From Pseudomonas sp. NFACC02 (GTDB taxonomy: Bacteria; Pseudomonadota; Gammaproteobacteria; Pseudomonadales; Pseudomonadaceae): a stretch of 64,000 nt of DNA. The translations under genes were made by a program, and so were the position numbers. The stretch is taken from the NCBI RefSeq assembly GCF_900110765.1, contig NZ_FOEO01000005.1:145675-209674 (forward strand), in the 5' to 3' direction. Shown one piece after another: positions 24,391 to 33,300 of the stretch (within the stretch, counting starts at the first letter, position 1; each line of letters begins with the position of its first letter). The notes beneath the pieces are model-generated. The model was not told where the DNA came from. It did not search any database and was given only the letters and a program-made list of their open reading frames with translations.

Positions 24391-24567
24391 ATCTTTTCCT
24401 TAAGTCATTGAGCCGGTCCATGGGCTTGCAGGTAACGGGCCGGGGCTATTCGTTGGAGGCAAAAAACTACTATGCCGAGTACGTGCCCCGTTACTGATCG
24501 TTTGTCCAGCGCTGGATGGGCAGACAGCCCGGTGCTACCCTCGGCCCTTTCTCAATGAGGGATCATC

Positions 24568-24990
24568 ATGCGAATTCTGATAGGGGCGCTGGCAGTTGCC
24601 CTGCTGGCCGGGTGCGCGTCAACCGCGATACCAGTAAGCCAAGCAGACTCTGTACCACCTGACGAGCTTTACGCGTTCCAAGTAAAGCCAAAGGGCGATA
24701 GCGGTAAGCTCACTGTGGTGCGGGATTCTGGAATGGTCGGATCTGGTTGCGACATAGTCGTTTACATTGACGGCCGCAAGGCAGCAAAAGTCGGCACTTC
24801 GCAGCGCGCCTCGTTCTATCTTCCGCCAGGTACTACCAATATTGGAGCTGGTCTTGCGGGTTCTGGGCTATGTGCCGGAGCCGCCATTCGCACGATCTCG
24901 GCAAACGTAACTAGCGGAAAAGAGAGCCTCTACCGCATCAGCGGAGACATGAGCGGCTTCTTCATAGGGCCATACGTCGACTATCAGTGA
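24568..24990 (+). CDS. Phage-encoded lipoprotein
   Basis: A 140-residue protein with a lipoprotein signal: MRILIGALAVALLAGCAST, lipobox LAGC with Cys16. The mature part is beta-rich (KGDSGKLTVVRDSGMVGSGC, VYIDGRKAAKVGTSQRASFY, LPPGTTNIGAGLAGSGLC), a pattern like DUF2846-type lipoproteins. Ribosome binding site is gaggga. It has its own terminator at 25005-25027. Outer-membrane lipoproteins of prophages often change surface traits (lambda Bor, Cor); that role is inferred only. Confidence 0.75.
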   Translation: MRILIGALAVALLAGCASTAIPVSQADSVPPDELYAFQVKPKGDSGKLTVVRDSGMVGSGCDIVVYIDGRKAAKVGTSQRASFYLPPGTTNIGAGLAGSGLCAGAAIRTISANVTSGKESLYRISGDMSGFFIGPYVDYQ

Positions 24991-25004
24991 TGTCTTTATA
25001 TCAA

Positions 25005-25027
25005 GCCGCCTTCGGGCGGTTTTTTGT
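25005..25027 (+). terminator. Intrinsic terminator after the lipoprotein gene
   Basis: GCCGCC and GGCGGT form a stem around ttcg (25005-25020), followed by six T. It suggests that the lipoprotein gene is a self-contained unit inserted between tail genes K and I. Confidence 0.75.
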
Positions 25028-25041
25028 TGACCGGAGAAAAC

Positions 25042-25623
25042 ATGCAGCCAATGACCACGATAAAACTTTCAGGGTCTTTAGCCTCCAAATTTGGCAGGAC
25101 CCATTTCCGGCTTCTCGACTCTGGACAGGCATGGGAGGCATTCAGAGCCCTCAAAGCAACCCTTGATGGCTTTGCGGAAGAAATCAAGCGATTGGACAGC
25201 CTGGGAATGCGTTTTGCTATTTTCAGAAACCGCAGGAACGTGGGCGAAAAGGAATTCGAGCTAGGTGGTACGTCGGAGTTGCGCATCGTTCCTATCATCG
25301 GAGGAAACAAACGAGGTGGCATTCTTCAGACGATAGTCGGCGCTGTGCTGATCGTTGCTGGCGCATTTTTATCGACTACCCCTTTCGGCACACCACTGAT
25401 AGGTGCAGGTATCGGATTGGTAGCAGGCGGCGTCATCCAGATGCTCAGCCCCCAAGCCTCCGGCCTTAAGCAAAGCGCCGCGCCCGAAAACCTCCCGTCC
25501 TACGCCTTCGGTAGCGCCAAGAACACTACCGCCAGCGGCAACCCGGTCCCGATCTGCATTGGCCGCCGGCGCTGGGGCGGCGCGATCATCAGCGCCGCAA
25601 TTTACGCCGAAGATAAATTATAA
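25042..25623 (+). CDS. Tail assembly protein, lambda I-like
   Basis: A 193-residue lambda I-type protein. It has MQPMTTIKLSGSLASKFGRT at the start, then a ubiquitin-like beta region, a hydrophobic Gly-rich segment at about 98-135 (TIVGAVLIVAGAFLSTTPFG, GAGIGLVAGGVIQML) and the C-terminal ASGNPVPICIGRRRWGGAI that is typical of the family. Lambda I is needed for tail tip assembly but is not in the virion. Normally it directly precedes J; here a reverse-strand gene lies between them. Confidence 0.88.
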   Translation: MQPMTTIKLSGSLASKFGRTHFRLLDSGQAWEAFRALKATLDGFAEEIKRLDSLGMRFAIFRNRRNVGEKEFELGGTSELRIVPIIGGNKRGGILQTIVGAVLIVAGAFLSTTPFGTPLIGAGIGLVAGGVIQMLSPQASGLKQSAAPENLPSYAFGSAKNTTASGNPVPICIGRRRWGGAIISAAIYAEDKL

Positions 25624-25626
25624 GAG

Positions 25627-25992
25627 CTAGTCAAATTTTCCGATCATGTCTTCACCCTCTTTGTAGCATTGCGTTAACTCATCAAGTGACGCTTTTCCAG
25701 CGAAGTAGTCAATCCTCTTAGAATTCAGACTTCGCCACGCAATTATGTATGCGTTATTTTTCTGCTGAGCTTTAAGGAAAGTTAGTACGGCCGTTGCGAC
25801 TGCAACATAGACAACCAATATATCTTTGGTGGCGATGTTTATATTCGATGCTGCGATTACTGCGCATATTGTTGAGCTAACCCCTAAAACATAGTGGGCT
25901 ACTGCCCATAATATAAAGCACCTATACCAATTTTCTAATGCTTTTTTTATTTGGGAAAGCGTTTCGTCGACATTTACTGGTGTAGTGCTCAT
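25627..25992 (-). CDS. Two-span membrane protein, SLATT-like moron
   Basis: A 121-residue reverse-strand protein from ATG 25992 with ggag upstream. It has two membrane segments (about 24-47, CFILWAVAHYVLGVSSTICA; and 55-76, KDILVVYVAVATAVLTFLKA) followed by an amphipathic helix with AYIIAWRSLNSKRIDYFAGK and EDMIGKF. Two spans plus a long cytosolic helix resemble SLATT-type predicted pore-forming effectors of phage defence, though it is shorter than most. The DNA is clearly more AT-rich than the neighbouring tail genes. A superinfection role is possible. Confidence 0.65.
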   Translation of the reverse strand: MSTTPVNVDETLSQIKKALENWYRCFILWAVAHYVLGVSSTICAVIAASNINIATKDILVVYVAVATAVLTFLKAQQKNNAYIIAWRSLNSKRIDYFAGKASLDELTQCYKEGEDMIGKFD

Positions 25993-26106
25993 GGCCGTGT
26001 TCTCCGTTTGGTGGTAAACCCGCCGAACGCAAAAAACCAGCTTCCAGAAAAATAAAGCTCATTTCTTAAATAACGTCAAAAAAATACATAAATATCGGAG
26101 AGTTTC

Positions 26107-29100
26107 ATGGCTTCCCAGGCAATCGACATCACCGGCGCCAAAGGCGGAAGCAGCAGCCCGAAAGCTCCTATCGAGGCCGTGGATAGCCTGCGCTCTACCA
26201 ACGTCGCCAAGATTCTGATCGCTGTAGGCGAGGGTGAATTCGACGGCACGCCGACGGCTGCGAACATCTATCTGGACAACACGCCTATCAACGATGTCAG
26301 CGGCAACGTCAACTTCCCGAACGTCAAATGGGAATGGCGCACCGGCGCAGTCGACCAGACCTATATCCCGGGTATCCCGTCGGTCGAGAATGAAACGACC
26401 GTCAACGTCGAGTTGCGCAGCGACACCGCTTGGGTGCGTTCTCTGACCAATACCCAGCTCTCTGCCGTGCGCCTGCGTTTTGCCTGGCCTGCGCTCCAGC
26501 AGCAGGACGATAACGGTAACGTCGGCGGCTATCGGATCGAGTACGCCGTCGATGTGGCCACTGACGGCGGCGCGTATCAGCAGGTGCTGGATGAGGCTGT
26601 CGACGGCAAGACTACCACCCGTTATGAACGGTCGCGCCGTATCGATCTGCCGCCGGCGACCTCTGGCTGGCAGATCCGGGTTCGCCGCGTCACTCCGAAC
26701 CAGAACACCAACAAGATCGCAGACACCATGTTGGTCGCAGGCTACACCGAAGTCATCGACGCGAAACTGCGTTACCCAACCACTGCGCTACTGTACATCG
26801 AGTTTGACGCTGAGCAGTTCACCAACATCCCGGCCGTGACCGTCGATTGCAATGGCCGCAAATGGCAGGTGCCGAGCAACTATGACCCGGTCGCGCGCAC
26901 CTACTCAGGCGTGTGGGATGGCACCTTCAAGCAGGCATGGACCAACAACCCGGCATGGGTGACGTTCGGTATCTGCACGGTTGACCGCTTCGGCCTGGGC
27001 AAACGCATCAAACCGTTCATGATCGACAAGTGGGAGCTCTACCGGATCGCTCAGTACTGCGATCAGCTGGTACCGAACGGCATCGGCGGACAGGAACCGC
27101 GCTTTCTCTGTGACATGAACCTGCAGGGCAAAGCCGAGGCCTGGACGCTGCTGCGTGACATCTCGGCGATTTACCGCGGGATGACCTACTGGGCCCAGGG
27201 TCAGCTCGTTATGCAGGCCGATATGCCGCGCGCGCAAGACTTTGACTACGTCTTCACGCGTGCCAACGTCATTGACGGCAAGTTCTCCTATGGCAGCGCC
27301 TCCTCCCAAACTCGCTATACCCGGGCGATCGTCAGTTACGACAATCCAGCGAACAACTACGACACCGATGTAACGGCATATTCCGACCCAGTATTGCAGC
27401 GTCGATTCGGTGACAAGCCCGTAGAAATCAGCGCTATCGGTTGCACCCGCGCGTCTGAGGCACAGCGCCGCGGCAAATGGGTGGTGATGAGCAACAACCA
27501 AGACCGCACCGTCACCTTCAAGACTGGGATGGAGGGCGCGATTCCTCTGCCTGGCTACATCATCCCGATTGCTGACTCGTTGCTGGCGGGCCGTGAAATT
27601 GGCGGGCGCATCTCTGCTGCAGCCGGGCGCGTCGTGACGCTGGATCGTGACACTCAAGCCAAGGCCGGGGATCGTTTGATCATCAACCTGCCCAGCGGTA
27701 AAGCGGAAGGGCGCACGGTGCAATCGGTGGCTGGCCGTGCGGTTACTGTGACCACGGGGTACAGTGAAATTCCGACGGCGCAGCTTCAGTGGGCGCTCGA
27801 TGCAGATGATCTCGCGATCCCCCTGTACCGCGTGCTGAGCACCAAGCGGACCACCGAGGGCGATTACGAAATCGCTGCTCTCCAGTTCGAACCAGGAAAG
27901 TTCGCTTTCATCGACACCGGCGCTCGGCTGGAAGAGCGCCCGATCAGCGTCATTCCGATCACCGTCGTCCCTGCGCCGGCGAGCGTCACGCTGACCTCGA
28001 ACTCCGCGATTGACCAAGGCATTGCGGTCACCACCATGACCATCACATGGCCTGCCGTGAATGGCGCGGTCGGGTACGACGTCGAGTGGCGCAAGGACAA
28101 CGGCAACTGGATCAGGGTCCAGCGTACCGGCAGCACAAGCGTGGATATCACAGGCATTTATTCGGGCGCTTACCTGGCTCGCGTGCGTGCCGTAAGCGCT
28201 TACGACATCTCGTCGATCTGGCGTTCGTCGAACCTGACTCAGCTGAATGGTAAGGAAGGCCTGCCGCCGGCCGTCACGTCGCTGACCACTGAAAGCCTGA
28301 TCATGGGCATCGCCCTGAAGTGGACTTTCCCACCAGGCGCAGAGGACACGCAGCGGACCGAACTGTGGTACAGCCAGGCACCTGACCTGTCTACGGCCAC
28401 CAAACTGGCGGATCTGGCTTACCCGCAGTCCGACTACACCATGCAGGGCCTGCGCGCGGGCCAGTCGTTCTTCTTCTGGGTGCGTCTGATCGACCGTACC
28501 GGCAACGTTGGTCCGTGGTTCCCGCAGGCCCCAACCGTTGTTAACGGTCAAGCCAGTGCCGATGGCGATGACATCCTCGATTACCTGACGGGCCGAGTCA
28601 CCGAAAGCCATCTCGGTCAGGAAGTGCTGAGCGAAATCGGAAAGATCGGCGGCGACGGCCCAGGCTCGGTGAACGAGCGCTTAGGCGAAGTACGCTCAGA
28701 CCTGAGCGACCAAATCACCGGTGTCAACAACACCGTGGCCGAGGTGCAGAGCGAGCTGCAGGCCCAGATCGATCAGATTGCAGATCTGGCCGATTCGATG
28801 CCGTACAAGCCTGACCAGACCTACACGGCTGGGCAAGGCGTGCTCGGCGCGGACGGAATCATCTATCAGGCGATCCAGGGTGTGCCTGTTCAAACCCCGC
28901 CGCCGAACACGACCTACTGGCTGAACGTTGGTCAAGCAGTGCAGACAGCAAATGGCCTGGCCGCGCGCGTCACGACTGCAGAAACCAAAATCACCAGCAT
29001 CGAGGGCGTTAACACCGCGCAGGCGAACCAGATCACCGGCCTGCAAACCTCACTCGATGGAAAGGCCGACTCGTCTGTCGTGCAAAGCCTGTCGAGCCGG

Positions 29101-31791
29101 GTCACGACTGCTGAAAACTCGATCAGTAGCCAAGGCACGGCGATCACGGGACTGCAAAACACCGTAGCCGGGAAGGCCGACGCCTCGACCGTGGCCGCAT
29201 TGAGCAACACCGTCACCCAGCAGGGGGCTGACCTGACTACGGCGGGGAATGCCATTACCCAGATCAACGCGAACATAGCGTCGTCTGGTTCACAAAATCT
29301 GGTATTCAACCCATCGTTTGATGTTGGCTCTGCCGGCGTCGCAGACGGCTGGATCTTGCAAGGCGCAGTGGCCAACGCTGTCGGCTCGCTGGTCCAGTCC
29401 ACTCTGGACCCTGCCGGGAAAGCTCAGCGCATTACAGCGACTAACATTTCTGGTTCATACGTCGAGGTTTCGCCGGTCGCCTCGCGCCGTCCCGTAGTCG
29501 CAGTTGGAGCAACCTTCACCCTGTCCGCGTATATCAGGGGGACACCAGGTGCGCGGTACGAAATGTATCAATACCCTCTGAATGCGAGTCTCGCAGCGAC
29601 GGGTACCAAGGGTGTAGGCGGTACGCTAACGGACAGTTGGCAGAGGATCAGTCTTACCCATGTAATGCCCGCTAACACCGTAGCTCTGAGCCTACTCTTG
29701 CGCATAGTCGGTAACGCGTCGGTTCCTTCAGGGTTCATTGAATATGACCGAGTTCAGCTTGAGTCTGGAAGCGTTGCGACGGGATGGCGAGATAACAACC
29801 AAGTTTCAGACGCAAACATTGAAGCTAACGCAGCTGCAACAGCAGCGCTTACCGGGCGAGTGACGCAAACAGAAACCGGTATTACAAGCGTTAGCGGTCA
29901 ATTGACGACGCTTAACAACAGCTTGGGGAGCATGGGAGGGGATAACTTACTAGCGAATAGTTCGCTTGATATTGCGTCCGCAAATGGGAGCGTTCCACTA
30001 AACTACAAGCTGGATTCCAGTTCTGGCGTATCCCCCAGCCTGACATTCGTCGATTCGCCTTTGTCGTTAAGTTCCAAGGCTGTACGCATCGCTGCGACTT
30101 TGCCGAATGGCGGCTATACAGGGTTGGCCTTAGATCCGGCCACAATTGAGCGGCCTAAGTGCGTACCCGGACAAAGTTATACGCTCAGCGCATATGCGCG
30201 GATTTCCAGTCCTAGCGGGCGATTGGCTATTTACATCCAGTATCTAACCGAAGCTGGTGCTTTGATCACCACACAGCAACTCCCAGAAACCTCTATCGGG
30301 GCAAACTTTGCGCGTTATAGTGTTACCTCCGTGGCGCCCGCAAACGCAGCTCGAATACAAATCTATCCTGCCCGACTCTTGAATCGTTCCGGTATAACTA
30401 CCGATATGTGGATAGAGATGGATAACTTTCAACTTCAAGAAGGTGCAGTATTAACGGCTTACTCACCCTCTGTTCAGGCGGTGGCAACACAAGCCGCAGC
30501 GACATCCTCGGCGGTCGGATCACTCCAGTCCCTTGTAACTCAGCAAGGCTCGACAATATCCAGCGTCTCTGGGCGGACCACCACGCTGGAAAACGCGATC
30601 AGCAGCCCTACTGACGGTCTGGCCACAAAGGCCAGCGCGTCTTCCGTCGCGGCGCTGACAAACCGCGTGACGAGCGTTGAAGGGACGTTGACCAGCCAAA
30701 GCTCCGACATCACCAACCTGAAAAACACCATTGGCAGTGCCGCGCCCTTCGTGGCCGGGTATGCGTGGGAAATGACAGGTTCAACGCGGGGCTGGGTGGC
30801 AAACGTCTCGGGCGCGACCATCACCGCCGGCGTCCTGTTTGCAACAGTGTCGAAATACACCCAGATTCAGGCGACCAGTTCTTTCGGCAACTTGAACGGA
30901 TCGGAGAACCCGTTTCTGCGCATTCGGCTGCGGCGCAAGAACACCACACGCGCATCGGCGGCGATGTACTGGGCAAACGAAGACGGCGGCCTGGCTGAAG
31001 CTCGCCGGTTCAATTGGCCGATCAACCTGAACACTGAGGACTGGCAGGACATCGAACTGGACCTGTCCGGGCACACCGGCTGGAACGGCAAGACCGGCAT
31101 CTACGCCATTCGCCTGGACATGAACAACTCAGGTGATGCGAACTCGGTGGTCGATATAGGCTATATCGCGGTCGGCCGTCGGTCTGCGGCAGGCTCTGCG
31201 CAGGCCTTGTCTTCATTGACAACCACCGTCACCCAGCAAGGGGCAACGATTAGCTCTCAGGCTACGCAGATCACGGGACTGACTACCACCGTGGGTAACC
31301 AAAGCGCAGCGCTCCAAGTGCAGGCCAACGCTATCGCTGATACCAATGGGTATATCAATTCTTCGTATTCCGTGAAGTTGATGACCACAAGTAACGGTGT
31401 GAAGGTTGCTGCTGGTTTTGGGCTAGGGCTTGGCAATGAAAACGGCGTAACTCAGTCGCAGTTCATTGTCAGCGCTGATCGTTTTGCGATCCTGAATTCG
31501 ACCTTGGACGGCAATGCAAAGGTTTTCTCACCGTTCACGGTGGACGGTGGGCAAGTGTTTATTGCAGACGCTGTCATCAAGAAGGCCACTATTGCGAATG
31601 CAATAGTGGGATCGGCAATAACTTCGTCCGCATTGACGTCGCAAGGACTTCCGGTATTGACCTTGGACATGAGTGGGGGGCAGGTGCTAGCTCGCCAAGC
31701 GACACGTCCAAACACTTATACCCAAATGCACCATAACGGCATCAACGTAGTGATTGACGGTGTCCTTCGCGTAAGGATGGGGGTTTGGTGA
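26107..31791 (+). CDS. Tail tip attachment protein J (host specificity)
   Basis: An 1894-residue J protein (lambda J has 1132). Residues about 1-610 are the conserved tail-tip part (TGAKGGSSSPKAPIEAVDSL start, SIPLPGYIIPIADSL later). Residues about 620-810 look like fibronectin III repeats. From about 900 on come coiled, repetitive stretches (ARVTTAETKITSIEG and similar) alternating with carbohydrate-binding-like beta modules near 1064-1240, 1280-1460 and 1548-1695. The last 140 residues resemble the DUF1983 tail-fibre end. J recognises the host receptor. Modules near 29.4-30.5 kb are less GC-rich, suggesting exchange. Confidence 0.95.
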   Translation: MASQAIDITGAKGGSSSPKAPIEAVDSLRSTNVAKILIAVGEGEFDGTPTAANIYLDNTPINDVSGNVNFPNVKWEWRTGAVDQTYIPGIPSVENETTVNVELRSDTAWVRSLTNTQLSAVRLRFAWPALQQQDDNGNVGGYRIEYAVDVATDGGAYQQVLDEAVDGKTTTRYERSRRIDLPPATSGWQIRVRRVTPNQNTNKIADTMLVAGYTEVIDAKLRYPTTALLYIEFDAEQFTNIPAVTVDCNGRKWQVPSNYDPVARTYSGVWDGTFKQAWTNNPAWVTFGICTVDRFGLGKRIKPFMIDKWELYRIAQYCDQLVPNGIGGQEPRFLCDMNLQGKAEAWTLLRDISAIYRGMTYWAQGQLVMQADMPRAQDFDYVFTRANVIDGKFSYGSASSQTRYTRAIVSYDNPANNYDTDVTAYSDPVLQRRFGDKPVEISAIGCTRASEAQRRGKWVVMSNNQDRTVTFKTGMEGAIPLPGYIIPIADSLLAGREIGGRISAAAGRVVTLDRDTQAKAGDRLIINLPSGKAEGRTVQSVAGRAVTVTTGYSEIPTAQLQWALDADDLAIPLYRVLSTKRTTEGDYEIAALQFEPGKFAFIDTGARLEERPISVIPITVVPAPASVTLTSNSAIDQGIAVTTMTITWPAVNGAVGYDVEWRKDNGNWIRVQRTGSTSVDITGIYSGAYLARVRAVSAYDISSIWRSSNLTQLNGKEGLPPAVTSLTTESLIMGIALKWTFPPGAEDTQRTELWYSQAPDLSTATKLADLAYPQSDYTMQGLRAGQSFFFWVRLIDRTGNVGPWFPQAPTVVNGQASADGDDILDYLTGRVTESHLGQEVLSEIGKIGGDGPGSVNERLGEVRSDLSDQITGVNNTVAEVQSELQAQIDQIADLADSMPYKPDQTYTAGQGVLGADGIIYQAIQGVPVQTPPPNTTYWLNVGQAVQTANGLAARVTTAETKITSIEGVNTAQANQITGLQTSLDGKADSSVVQSLSSRVTTAENSISSQGTAITGLQNTVAGKADASTVAALSNTVTQQGADLTTAGNAITQINANIASSGSQNLVFNPSFDVGSAGVADGWILQGAVANAVGSLVQSTLDPAGKAQRITATNISGSYVEVSPVASRRPVVAVGATFTLSAYIRGTPGARYEMYQYPLNASLAATGTKGVGGTLTDSWQRISLTHVMPANTVALSLLLRIVGNASVPSGFIEYDRVQLESGSVATGWRDNNQVSDANIEANAAATAALTGRVTQTETGITSVSGQLTTLNNSLGSMGGDNLLANSSLDIASANGSVPLNYKLDSSSGVSPSLTFVDSPLSLSSKAVRIAATLPNGGYTGLALDPATIERPKCVPGQSYTLSAYARISSPSGRLAIYIQYLTEAGALITTQQLPETSIGANFARYSVTSVAPANAARIQIYPARLLNRSGITTDMWIEMDNFQLQEGAVLTAYSPSVQAVATQAAATSSAVGSLQSLVTQQGSTISSVSGRTTTLENAISSPTDGLATKASASSVAALTNRVTSVEGTLTSQSSDITNLKNTIGSAAPFVAGYAWEMTGSTRGWVANVSGATITAGVLFATVSKYTQIQATSSFGNLNGSENPFLRIRLRRKNTTRASAAMYWANEDGGLAEARRFNWPINLNTEDWQDIELDLSGHTGWNGKTGIYAIRLDMNNSGDANSVVDIGYIAVGRRSAAGSAQALSSLTTTVTQQGATISSQATQITGLTTTVGNQSAALQVQANAIADTNGYINSSYSVKLMTTSNGVKVAAGFGLGLGNENGVTQSQFIVSADRFAILNSTLDGNAKVFSPFTVDGGQVFIADAVIKKATIANAIVGSAITSSALTSQGLPVLTLDMSGGQVLARQATRPNTYTQMHHNGINVVIDGVLRVRMGVW

Positions 31792-31792
31792 T

Positions 31793-32071
31793 ATGCCGCA
31801 AGGTATGCAGGTTTTTGCTGCTGACGGTTCATTGGTAATGGATATCACCGACCGGCTTCAGAGGGTTTTGGGATCTGTTTACACGGGTACGGGGGCGGGT
31901 TCAATTAGCGTCCCCGGATTCGCAAACGGCACGCCATTCTATTTCGTACAGAGGGAAGGCGCCCTAACCGATATAAACACCCTTCAGCCGAAGGATGTCG
32001 CCGTCCAGGGAACGAACCTTGTTTGGTCCCAGGACGGAGCTGCCATAACTATCTTGTTCGGGGTCTACTGA
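31793..32071 (+). CDS. Small tail-tip accessory protein
   Basis: A 92-residue protein starting one base after J. It begins MPQGMQVFAADGSLVMDITD, a module also found twice in the next protein (MPAGFQVFNQNNIIQID and SAGFGFEVFNAQGVIVFSAA). All-beta prediction. Its stop overlaps the next start (TGATG). Position and relatedness suggest a cap or chaperone at the J tip, but the function is unknown. Confidence 0.65.
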   Translation: MPQGMQVFAADGSLVMDITDRLQRVLGSVYTGTGAGSISVPGFANGTPFYFVQREGALTDINTLQPKDVAVQGTNLVWSQDGAAITILFGVY

Positions 32072-32742
32072 TGCCGGCCGGATTTCAGGTGTTCAACCAA
32101 AACAACATAATACAAATCGATGCGGATTATTCGAATCTGCGCCTGATCACGAAAGTCACTGTGTCGCCAAACGTTGTCGATACCGCCACCTGGTGCTTTC
32201 AACGGCGCGTCGATGTGCAATTGCCGGGTACAATGCCTTTCGTGGCCTATACCTGCACTAGCAATACTTGGGTTTCGGTCTACGTTTCCAATGGGGTCCG
32301 CTACGCCCGCGTGGAAAACGACGATGGCGCAGCAGTGACGCTTTATGTATTTGACCAATCTCCGCCGCCTTCCGCTGGGTTTGGCTTCGAGGTGTTTAAT
32401 GCTCAAGGTGTCATTGTGTTTTCCGCAGCGGCAAGATACTGCAAAGTACTCGGACAGACTGTTGTCAACAACAATAGCCCTGGGGGCACATTTTCTTATT
32501 CAGGCAAGACCGTAGCTGTTGTAGCCAATAACAATGCAAGGACTGTATCTGCTGGGCCATCGGGAGATGTTTCAAAGTGGGATGCTGTTTATTGGAATTC
32601 CTACTGTCGAAACAGCAATGGTTCGACAATTGTTATTGAGTATTTCCCCACCAGAACTTTAACCATGCTTCCGGGGCCTCCCCCGAATGCCGGCCTCAAT
32701 ACCAGCGGGAATTACTTGCTTGTAGATGTTACCGGTATGTAA
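32071..32742 (+). CDS. Tail-tip accessory protein with two repeated modules
   Basis: A 223-residue, beta-rich protein coupled to the gene before it by TGATG. It consists of two halves, each starting with a G-F-x-VF-N motif (residues 1-95 and 105-223), related to the single module of the 92-residue protein before it. It is rich in Asn, Ser and aromatic residues, as often in surface-exposed tail proteins. Its DNA is lower in GC than the phage average. No named family recognised. Confidence 0.65.
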   Translation: MPAGFQVFNQNNIIQIDADYSNLRLITKVTVSPNVVDTATWCFQRRVDVQLPGTMPFVAYTCTSNTWVSVYVSNGVRYARVENDDGAAVTLYVFDQSPPPSAGFGFEVFNAQGVIVFSAAARYCKVLGQTVVNNNSPGGTFSYSGKTVAVVANNNARTVSAGPSGDVSKWDAVYWNSYCRNSNGSTIVIEYFPTRTLTMLPGPPPNAGLNTSGNYLLVDVTGM

Positions 32743-32776
32743 CTGAACGATTCTTCCAAACAGCAGGAGATTAGAA

Positions 32777-32989
32777 ATGCCATTCATTGTGATCAACAGC
32801 AGCAATTCATTCGACCCGAACAACCAGATCGAGTACGCAACCGAAGCCGAGGCTGATGCCAAAGCGCGCGAAATCCTCGGGGCATTCCCGCAATCGCTGA
32901 TCCGCACTGCGCAACTGATGAAGACCTATCGCGCCCAGGTGACCATCACCGCCGAGGACGTGCCGGAGCAGGATCAGCCTGCGGGATAG
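32777..32989 (+). CDS. Small phage protein after tail-tip genes
   Basis: A 70-residue acidic protein (MPFIVINSSNSFDPNNQIEY at the start; QVTITAEDVPEQDQPAG at the end) preceded by caggag. Small proteins of this look often follow J-region genes in Pseudomonas phages. I cannot assign a function. Confidence 0.6.
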   Translation: MPFIVINSSNSFDPNNQIEYATEAEADAKAREILGAFPQSLIRTAQLMKTYRAQVTITAEDVPEQDQPAG

Positions 32990-32997
32990 CAACGGGA

Positions 32998-33222
32998 CTA
33001 TTCAGCTCCGAGCTTAAGTTTGAATTTGTCCACGAGTCCCCATGAAAAGATTGGCGCAGGGTCATAGCAGCCTGGCTGGTTCTTCGGCTCGGCATCGCAA
33101 CTGTGGTTATAGCCCTTGCTCCCGACTTGTCGGTTAACGCTGTCAGAGCCGGTAGTGCTGTCGCTGTAGTGTGCGCAACCTGTCATCAAGGCTGCGATCG
33201 TGAGAGTAAAAAGATATTTCAT
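32998..33222 (-). CDS. Small reverse-strand lipoprotein
   Basis: A 74-residue lipoprotein on the reverse strand from ATG 33222, with a strong ggagg site 7 bases upstream. Signal MKYLFTLTIAALMTGCAHYS has lipobox LMTGC, Cys16. The mature part has two more Cys (SCDAEPKNQPGCYDPAP) and ends in FKLKLGAE. It is opposite to phage transcription, between tail and lysis genes, so it is probably a moron made by the lysogen. Surface or superinfection roles are possible. Confidence 0.65.
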   Translation of the reverse strand: MKYLFTLTIAALMTGCAHYSDSTTGSDSVNRQVGSKGYNHSCDAEPKNQPGCYDPAPIFSWGLVDKFKLKLGAE

Positions 33223-33261
33223 AAATGCCTCCATGCGTGGAGAGCGCAGTTTATCCAATGG

Positions 33262-33284
33262 CCCGCCATCCGCGGGTTTTTTTT
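33262..33284 (+). terminator. Intrinsic terminator before the endolysin
   Basis: CCCGC and GCGGG pair around catcc, followed by eight T. It closely resembles the terminator at 5781-5806. It lies 17 bases before the endolysin start and separates the tail-tip genes from the lysis genes. Confidence 0.75.
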
Positions 33285-33300
33285 CGTCTGGAGAAAATTG

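Noticed and set aside
26905..28611. A 568-codon reverse open frame inside J
   Set aside because: It is antisense to the conserved part of J; long shadow frames are common in GC-rich DNA.
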